Below the pieces are notes generated by a model that was not told where the DNA came from, did not search any database, and worked only from the letters and a program-made list of their open reading frames with translations. A program made the translations under genes and the position numbers. 10,048 bases of DNA from an uncultured Collinsella sp. (GTDB taxonomy: Bacteria > Actinomycetota > Coriobacteriia > Coriobacteriales > Coriobacteriaceae), in NCBI GenBank assembly GCA_902465115.1, contig CABQMC010000042.1:1-10048 (forward strand), given 5' to 3'. Shown here in pieces: positions 1 to 4,463 of this stretch (the first letter of the stretch is position 1; each line of letters begins with the position of its first letter).

Positions 1-122
1 CTCCGCAGCAGCCCGCCTTCCAAGATCTCAAAGCTCGCCATCGAGGGCGACCCGCCCAGACCCCTTACAATCTGCTCGCACGAGGCCCCGCACTCCAACA
101 TCCTCTGGACCGTATCCCGCAC
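1..122 (-). pseudogene. Partial helix-turn-helix fragment, possibly transposase-like, running off the left end
   Basis: On the minus strand one frame stays open from 188 to the window edge. From GTG (122-120) or ATG (101-99) it reads as a plausible peptide with MLECGASCEQIVRGLGG followed by SPSMASFEI. This resembles the helix-turn-helix at the N-terminus of IS30-type transposases, where a 'xxLGxSPSTVSREI' pattern is usual. Neither start has a convincing ribosome binding site, and the frame upstream of 122 is arginine- and proline-rich with no clear start. The rest of the gene would lie left of the window. It is divergent from the flavodoxin-family gene that follows. It may be the 5' end of a real gene or a decayed insertion-sequence remnant; the family assignment rests on one short motif and is weak. 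Confidence 0.3.
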
Positions 123-237
123 GTACCTGGTGGGCGAGCCTGCCGTGGGCCCTCGGGGCCGGCATCGCGCCCCACGCCATCCGCCCGCTCATGCGATAAT
201 CCTCCGCAGAAGTCACCGACAGCAGAGGGAGTTTGTG

Positions 238-861
238 ATGAAGGTTCTTTTGGTCAATGGCAGTCCCAAGGCAAACGGCAACACCGCCCGCGCACTCGCC
301 GAGGTCGCCGAGCAGCTCAATACCGAAGGCATTGATACCGAAGTGTTTCAGCTGGGCGCCAAGCCCATTCGCGACTGCATCGGCTGCGGTCAGTGCGGCA
401 AGCTTGGCGGACGCTGCACCTTTGACGACGACGTGGTCAACGAGCTGATCGTTGCCGCCGAACAGGCCGACGGTTTTGTCTTTGGCTCGCCCGTCTACTA
501 CGCGCACCCCAGCGGCCGCATCCTTTCGGCCCTCGATCGCGCCTTCTATGCAGGCGGGCATGCCTTTGAGCACAAACCCGGCGCCGCAGTCGCCGTCGCC
601 CGTCGCGGCGGCACGTCGACCACCTTCGATGTGCTCAACAAGTACTTCACCATTAAGCAAATGCCCGTAGTTGCCTCCACCTACTGGAACAATGTATTTG
701 GCCGCGTGCCCGGCGACGCCGATGGGGATGCCGAGGGCCTTGCCACCATGCGAAACATCGGCAAAAACATGGCCTGGCTCCTGCGTTGCATCGAGGCAGG
801 ACAGGCCGCCGGTATCAACGCACCCGAGGCAGATCGAGCAACGACCAACTTCATCAGGTAG
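238..861 (+). CDS. Flavodoxin-fold NAD(P)H-dependent FMN reductase-like protein with a four-cysteine cluster
   Basis: This is a 207-residue cytosolic protein of the NADPH-dependent FMN reductase / iron-sulfur flavoprotein superfamily. The N-terminus is a beta strand followed by the FMN phosphate-binding loop GSPKANGNT (residues 8-16), and GSPVYY (83-88) is the second flavin-contacting loop typical of the fold. Between them is C47-x2-C50-x2-C53-x6-C60, which matches the compact cysteine motif of Isf-type proteins that bind a [4Fe-4S] cluster next to FMN. An electron-transfer or quinone/xenobiotic-reductase role is inferred; the substrate cannot be read from sequence. The ATG at 238 is chosen because GAGGGA (225-230) lies 7 nt upstream; the frame is open further upstream but that part reads as arginine/proline-rich non-coding sequence. 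A -10-like GATAAT at 195-200 is present without a clear -35. The next gene starts 11 nt after the stop, so the two are probably cotranscribed. Confidence 0.85.
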   Translation: MKVLLVNGSPKANGNTARALAEVAEQLNTEGIDTEVFQLGAKPIRDCIGCGQCGKLGGRCTFDDDVVNELIVAAEQADGFVFGSPVYYAHPSGRILSALDRAFYAGGHAFEHKPGAAVAVARRGGTSTTFDVLNKYFTIKQMPVVASTYWNNVFGRVPGDADGDAEGLATMRNIGKNMAWLLRCIEAGQAAGINAPEADRATTNFIR

Positions 862-872
862 AACGGTGGAAC

Positions 873-1214
873 ATGAATATCCAGATTTTTGGCACAAAAA
901 AGTCGTTCGGCACCAAGAAGGCCCAGCGCTATTTTAAGGAGCGCCGCATTAAGGTGCAGTTTATTGACCTTAAGGAAAAGGAAATGAGCAAGGGCGAGCT
1001 CACGAGCGCGATGCAGGCGGTCGGCGGTATCGACAAACTGCTCAACCCCAAAGCCAAGGACGAGGAGATGCTCGCGCTCATCCAGCACCTCACCCCTAGC
1101 CAGCGCTTCGACAAGCTGCTCGAGAACCAGCAGGTTCTAGCCGAGCCCATCGTGCGTAACGGCAAAAAGGCCACCGTCGGTTATTGCCCCGATGTATGGG
1201 GAGCCTGGGAGTAG
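873..1214 (+). CDS. ArsC/Spx-family thioredoxin-fold protein lacking the N-terminal catalytic cysteine
   Basis: The 113-residue product has the size and pattern of the ArsC/Spx/YffB family. The N-terminus is MNIQIFGTKKSFGTKKAQRYF, followed by FKERRI and FIDLKEKEMSKGEL, and later EPIVRNGKKATVGY (91-104), the segment with the conserved cis-proline and active-site loop. Members normally carry Cys in the loop after the first strand (GxxxC); here that position is Ser11. The only cysteine in the protein is Cys105 near the C-terminus. Classical ArsC arsenate reduction through the N-terminal Cys is therefore unlikely; a binding, Spx-like or divergent redox role remains possible. The ATG at 873 follows GGTGGA (865-870) and lies 11 nt after the flavodoxin-family stop, suggesting an operon. 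No ars genes are visible nearby. Confidence 0.8.
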   Translation: MNIQIFGTKKSFGTKKAQRYFKERRIKVQFIDLKEKEMSKGELTSAMQAVGGIDKLLNPKAKDEEMLALIQHLTPSQRFDKLLENQQVLAEPIVRNGKKATVGYCPDVWGAWE

Positions 1215-1289
1215 CCTGTGTTATTTGCCGGCGCGTGGGTATAAGAGCAGGCGTTTGGCATAAGATTCAACTGTAAGCCATGTCTAACA

Positions 1290-1297
1290 AAGGAGGG
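1290..1297 (+). promoter_or_regulatory. Ribosome binding site that fixes the CobW-family start
   Basis: AAGGAGGG is a near-perfect Shine-Dalgarno sequence 3 nt before the ATG at 1301. It lies downstream of an in-frame ATG at 1280, so initiation at 1280 is unlikely. Confidence 0.75.
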
Positions 1298-1300
1298 CAC

Positions 1301-2431
1301 ATGCCCAACAAACCCGTGAAGATCATCATGCTTACCGGATACCTCGGTGCCGGCAAGACCACGCTGCTCAACCACATCCTCGCTAACGACGGCGGCATCC
1401 GCGCCGCCGTGATCGTCAACGATATCGGCGAGATCAACGTCGACGCCAGCCTTATCGCCGACGGCGGCCTTTCCGAGACCGATGACCTCATCCCGCTCAC
1501 CAACGGCTGCATCTGCTGCACGCTTTCGGACGACCTTGCTAACCAGCTGCAGGGCATCGCCGATTCGGGCAACTTCGACTACATCATCATCGAGGCTTCG
1601 GGCATTTGCGAGCCTATCCCCATCGCCTACACCATCTCGAGCTTCTGCGACGAGGCCAAGGCGGGCGGCGAGCCCAAGCTCGCGCTCGACAACATCGTGG
1701 CCGTGGTCGACTGCGCCCGCATGTACGACGAGTTCAATGGCGGCCGCGACCTGCTGGCAGAGGATATCGACGAGGACGACATCGAAAGCCTGCTCATCCA
1801 GCAGATCGAGTTCTGCTCCACGCTGATCCTCAACAAGACCGATACCGTGAGCCCTGAGCAGATCGCCGAGCTCAAGGCCATCGTGCGCAGCCTGCAGAAA
1901 GACGCTGTGATTGTCGAGGCCCAAAACGGCGAGGTCCCCATGGAGGAGCTGCTCGATACCGACCGCTTCGACTTTATGCGCGCCTACAACTCCGCCGCCT
2001 GGATCGAGGCCATGGAGCACCCCGAGGAGCACGACGACCCCGAGGTGCTCGAGTACGACATCGAGACCTTTGTGTACTCGCGCCGCAAGCCGTTTGACCT
2101 GCAGAAGTTCACCGATTTTGTTGAGCAGGAATGGCCCGACGAGGTCATCCGCGTCAAGGGTCCGCTGTGGCAGACCGGCAATCCGGACATGTGCTACATG
2201 TTTGAGCAGGCCGGCCACCAGATGCGCCTGATGGAGAACGGCCTGTTTGTCGACTCGGCGCCCGAGGGCGAGAAGCAGAAGATCATCGACGAGAACCCCG
2301 AGATCATGCAAATTTGGGACGACGAGACGGGCGACCGCATGACGAGCCTGTGCATTATCGGCCGTCACATGGACAAGGATGCGCTCATCGCCTCCCTCGA
2401 TGCCTGCCTGACCGACTGGCACCGCGCCTAG
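1301..2431 (+). CDS. CobW/ZNG1-type G3E-family GTPase, probable metal chaperone
   Basis: The product is a 376-residue cytosolic G3E P-loop GTPase of the CobW/YjiA/ZNG1 branch. Walker A is GYLGAGKTT (13-21). The metal-binding signature is C70-I-C72-C73 within NGCICC. EASGICEP (98-105) is the family's Switch/Walker B region, and NKTD (178-181) is the guanine-specificity motif. The C-terminal third, from about residue 265 (SRRKPFDLQKFTDFV), matches the CobW C-terminal domain. Known members use GTP to insert or deliver metals, mainly Zn, Co or Fe; the metal here cannot be told from sequence. An acidic stretch (EDIDEDDIE, 154-162) and EHPEEHDDPE near residue 240 might help bind metal (inference). 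The 86-nt gap upstream shows no clear Zur-type palindrome. A strong terminator follows, so this gene probably ends its transcript. Confidence 0.92.
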   Translation: MPNKPVKIIMLTGYLGAGKTTLLNHILANDGGIRAAVIVNDIGEINVDASLIADGGLSETDDLIPLTNGCICCTLSDDLANQLQGIADSGNFDYIIIEASGICEPIPIAYTISSFCDEAKAGGEPKLALDNIVAVVDCARMYDEFNGGRDLLAEDIDEDDIESLLIQQIEFCSTLILNKTDTVSPEQIAELKAIVRSLQKDAVIVEAQNGEVPMEELLDTDRFDFMRAYNSAAWIEAMEHPEEHDDPEVLEYDIETFVYSRRKPFDLQKFTDFVEQEWPDEVIRVKGPLWQTGNPDMCYMFEQAGHQMRLMENGLFVDSAPEGEKQKIIDENPEIMQIWDDETGDRMTSLCIIGRHMDKDALIASLDACLTDWHRA

Positions 2432-2470
2432 GTTTATCGAAGCGGGTATTTTTCCGCCTACGTAACCGCC

Positions 2471-2505
2471 AAACCACCACGAAGGTGCCCTTCGTGGTGG
2501 TTTTT
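2471..2505 (+). terminator. Intrinsic terminator after the CobW-family gene
   Basis: A perfect 15-bp stem (2471-2485 with 2489-2503) closes a 3-nt loop, with the stem's terminal T residues continuing to give TTTTT at 2501-2505. It lies 39 nt after the CobW stop and just before the trmL ribosome binding site, so it separates the two transcription units. The A residues on the upstream side are few, so activity in the reverse direction is less likely. Confidence 0.9.
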
Positions 2506-2526
2506 CGTTCTGAGCCAAGGAGATTC

Positions 2527-3126
2527 ATGTTCAACATCGTGCTGTATGCGCCCGAGATTCCGGCCAATACGGGCAATATCGGTCGCACCTGCGTGGTCAC
2601 CGGCGCCCGCCTGCATCTGGTGGAGCCGCTGGGGTTTTCACTCGACGACAAGACGGTGCATCGCGCCGGGCTGGGCTACTGGCAAAACTTGGACGTGACG
2701 ACCTATGCCAGCTGGGAGGATTTCCTTGCGCGCAACGACCTCTCCCCTGCCGACGAACGCCTGCATCTGCTGACCAAAAAGGCACGCCGCACCTATGCGC
2801 AAAGCACCTACCGCGACGGTGACTATTTGGTCTTTGGCAGCGAGAGCTCGGGCATTCCCGAGAAGCTACTCGCCGCAGCGCCCACGCGCTGCGAGCGCAT
2901 CCCGATGCTGCGCGATTGTGACTCACTCGATAACGCCGAGGCTTGGGAAGCTCACGAGGAATCGCTGGGGCATACCGAGGACAGCCACGAGGCCATCCTT
3001 CAACAGGATATCTGCGGCAACTTCGTCAACCCGGACGACTACCGCATCAGCGCACTCAACCTCTCCAACAGCGCCGCCATCGTCCTCTACGAGGCCCTGC
3101 GCCAAACGGGCTTTCCGGGAATGTAA
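2527..3126 (+). CDS. trmL: tRNA (cytidine/uridine-34-2'-O)-methyltransferase TrmL
   Basis: This is a 199-residue SPOUT-superfamily RNA methyltransferase. The N-terminus FNIVLYAPEIPANTGNIGR (2-20) is the hallmark of TrmL, the SAM-dependent enzyme that 2'-O-methylates the wobble nucleotide of certain leucine tRNAs. VFGSESSGIP (102-111) and LNLSNSAAIVLYEALRQ (177-193) form parts of the trefoil-knot SAM site, with NLSNS the conserved knot loop. E. coli TrmL is shorter (about 157 residues); the difference is an acidic insertion at about 129-176, between IPML and LNLSN. The insertion keeps the frame and does not disrupt the knot motifs, so it is probably lineage-specific. The ATG at 2527 follows AAGGAG (2517-2522). 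The gene has its own unit behind a terminator, and the stop lies 5 nt before a composite repeat whose first hairpin may terminate it. Confidence 0.92.
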   Translation: MFNIVLYAPEIPANTGNIGRTCVVTGARLHLVEPLGFSLDDKTVHRAGLGYWQNLDVTTYASWEDFLARNDLSPADERLHLLTKKARRTYAQSTYRDGDYLVFGSESSGIPEKLLAAAPTRCERIPMLRDCDSLDNAEAWEAHEESLGHTEDSHEAILQQDICGNFVNPDDYRISALNLSNSAAIVLYEALRQTGFPGM

Positions 3127-3131
3127 CAAAC

Positions 3132-3168
3132 CTGCCATTTGGGGACGGGGTAGAAATGGCAGATTTTT
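3132..3168 (+). terminator. Terminator-like hairpin, first half of composite repeat copy A
   Basis: Arms CTGCCATTT (3132-3140) and AAATGGCAG (3154-3162) pair perfectly around a 13-nt GGGGACGGGGTAG loop, followed by TTTTT at 3164-3168. It begins 5 nt after the trmL stop. Stem plus T-run suits termination of trmL, although the large loop and A/T content make it weaker than the 2471 terminator. The same sequence, inverted, follows the Tet(M)-like gene. Confidence 0.5.
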
Positions 3169-3199
3169 AAACCCTCTAGCTCTTGACAAGCTGGTTTTT

Positions 3200-3242
3200 G
3201 CGTCAATGTGACAAAGGGACTGTTCCTTTGTCACATTGACGC
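3200..3242. repeat. Perfect 18-bp palindromic hairpin (REP-like)
   Basis: The arms at 3200-3217 and 3225-3242 are perfectly complementary over 18 bp around a 7-nt loop (GACTGTT). No T-run follows, so it is not a standard terminator. The apex, AAAGGGACTGTTCCTTT, recurs in related form at 4436-4454 and 8164-8179, which identifies a family of structured repeats. Confidence 0.85.
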
Positions 3243-3322
3243 TCTAAATAACGAACCATTGCTTTTAATCAGAATTAACTAAAATAAAATGAAGTTAAAC
3301 GGCGGTGTGAAAGGAGAGCTTT

Positions 3323-4423
3323 GTGAAATATCTCGAGAACCCGTTTACCCCCAGTTTTGGTGAGGTTCCTGCCCATCTCGCTGGCAGACAACAGATTATT
3401 CGGGATTTGGACCGTGCCTTCTTGAGCCAGCGCAGGCGCCCAGAATTGACCTCGATTTTCTCAGGCGCGCGTGGAACCGGTAAAACCGCTCTCATGTCGT
3501 CGCTCGCGACAAGGGCGGAATCCCACGGCTGGATAGCCGTAAAGACGACCGCGCTCCCGGGAATGCTTGAGGAAATCGAGTTCGGGGCGAAACGTGCTGC
3601 CGGCCATCTTATCGACCCGTCTAAGAGCTTCGAAGTCACCGGTCTCGGAATTGCACCGCTCGGCAGCATCGAGGTCAATCGCGTTCACGATGCCTCAACC
3701 TGGCGTTATCGCATGAGCGACATCATCGACCAGCTCAACGAGGCAGGCACCGGTCTGCTCGTCACGGTTGACGAGGTGGACCCGACACTCGACGAGATGA
3801 TTCAGCTCGCAGCGACGTATCAGCACTTTGTGACCGATGGAAAACGCGTCGCCCTGCTCATGGCGGGACTTCCCAACAACGTCTCGACGTTGCTGAACCA
3901 CAAGACGGTCTCGTTCCTTCGCCGCGCCCAACAATATCATCTGGGCCGCATTGCCGACTATGACGTACGCGAGGCCTTGATTCGCACGATCCAGGAAAAC
4001 GATCGCCTGGCAGATGCCGAGGGAATCGATAGAGCCGTTCGCTCGATCTCTGGTTTTCCCTTCCTATTGCAACTCGTAGGCTACCGTGCCTGGGATCTCA
4101 CAAGCGATTCGAAGGAAATCTCGTCGCGCGACTTTGACCTGGGAATCAAAATCGCGCGCGACGAGATGGACGACCGAATCCTCGCGGCAACCTATCGGGA
4201 ACTCACGGCAGAGGACAAGCGATTCCTCATCGCCATGCTCGATGACGAGGAAGAGTCCACCACCGCTGACCTTGTCGAGCGCCTTAAGCGTTCGCCGCAG
4301 CAAGTCTCCCGCTATCGACGCCGCATGATAGATGCCGGCATCATCGGGGAACGAGGACGAGGGCTCGTCGCATTTGAATTGCCATTCTTCCGCGACTATC
4401 TCGCGGCTCAATGCGTGAAATAG
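3323..4423 (+). CDS. AAA+ ATPase with C-terminal winged-helix-like region (ORC/Cdc6-like), function unknown
   Basis: This is a 366-residue protein, probably cytosolic: no signal peptide or membrane segment is visible. It opens with ENPFTPSFGEVPAHLAGR (5-22), the NPF...GR lead-in found before the P-loop of this ATPase type. Walker A is GARGTGKT (48-55), Walker B is LLVTVDE (145-151), MAGLP (180-184) is a sensor-1-like strand, and FLRRAQQ (198-204) is a probable arginine-finger or sensor motif. Residues about 293-366 look like a winged helix with SPQQVSRYRRRMIDAGII as the recognition part, suggesting DNA binding. The start is GTG at 3323, with AAGGAG (3311-3316) 6 nt upstream. The protein is a clear paralogue of the 6979-8088 product, sharing the lead-in, FLRRAQQ and a G-F/H-P...QL-GY motif. 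The gene stands alone between two REP-like hairpins. A regulatory, plasmid/phage-related or defence role is possible, but sequence alone does not decide. Confidence 0.85.
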   Translation: MKYLENPFTPSFGEVPAHLAGRQQIIRDLDRAFLSQRRRPELTSIFSGARGTGKTALMSSLATRAESHGWIAVKTTALPGMLEEIEFGAKRAAGHLIDPSKSFEVTGLGIAPLGSIEVNRVHDASTWRYRMSDIIDQLNEAGTGLLVTVDEVDPTLDEMIQLAATYQHFVTDGKRVALLMAGLPNNVSTLLNHKTVSFLRRAQQYHLGRIADYDVREALIRTIQENDRLADAEGIDRAVRSISGFPFLLQLVGYRAWDLTSDSKEISSRDFDLGIKIARDEMDDRILAATYRELTAEDKRFLIAMLDDEEESTTADLVERLKRSPQQVSRYRRRMIDAGIIGERGRGLVAFELPFFRDYLAAQCVK

Positions 4424-4427
4424 GCAT

Positions 4428-4462
4428 CAATGAGGCAAAGAGGCTGTCCCTTTGCCTCATTG
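4428..4462. repeat. REP-like hairpin between convergent genes
   Basis: Perfect 13-bp arms CAATGAGGCAAAG (4428-4440) and CTTTGCCTCATTG (4450-4462) enclose a 9-nt AGGCTGTCC loop. It fills almost the whole gap between the stops of the left ATPase (4423) and the UvrA-like gene (4464). It could slow convergent transcription, but neither side has a T-run. Its stem is a covariant of the 3200-3242 hairpin. Confidence 0.85.
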
Positions 4463-4463
4463 T

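Larger units (their letters stand above)
3132..3242 (+). repeat. Composite two-hairpin REP-like repeat, copy A
   Basis: This intergenic element has two palindromes: 3132-3162 and 3200-3242, joined by about 37 nt. Positions 3132-3177 match the reverse complement of 8217-8262 at 43 of 46 bases, and the rest aligns co-linearly with more differences. The organisation resembles paired REP units spread by RAYT (TnpA-REP) transposases, but no such transposase is in the window. Copies A and B are inverted relative to one another and each lies just 5' of an AAA+ ATPase gene. Confidence 0.8.

Noticed and set aside
28..897. Long minus-strand open frame opposite the flavodoxin-family gene
   Set aside because: It mirrors the plus-strand gene, which has clear FMN motifs and a ribosome binding site; the antisense product shows no recognisable domain and is typical of GC-rich shadow frames.
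1280..1300. Upstream ATG as the CobW-family start
   Set aside because: A strong AAGGAGGG lies after it and directly before the ATG at 1301, and family members begin close to the Walker A strand.
1181..2518. 445-codon minus-strand open frame opposite the CobW-family gene
   Set aside because: The plus strand encodes full G3E motifs; the antisense product is a low-complexity Val/Leu/Asp-rich shadow and would run through the strong terminator.
3259..3290. Promoter for the left ATPase (TTGCTT with TAAAAT downstream)
   Set aside because: The region is A/T-rich and promoter-like, but the hexamers are spaced 15 or 20 nt apart, so no specific promoter is annotated.
3200..4462. CRISPR-like repeats
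   Set aside because: The repeats are isolated palindromes separated by a whole gene, with no regular spacers and no cas genes.
4428..4462. Standard intrinsic terminator between convergent genes
   Set aside because: The stem is perfect but no T-run follows on either strand, so it was listed as a repeat; attenuation remains possible.
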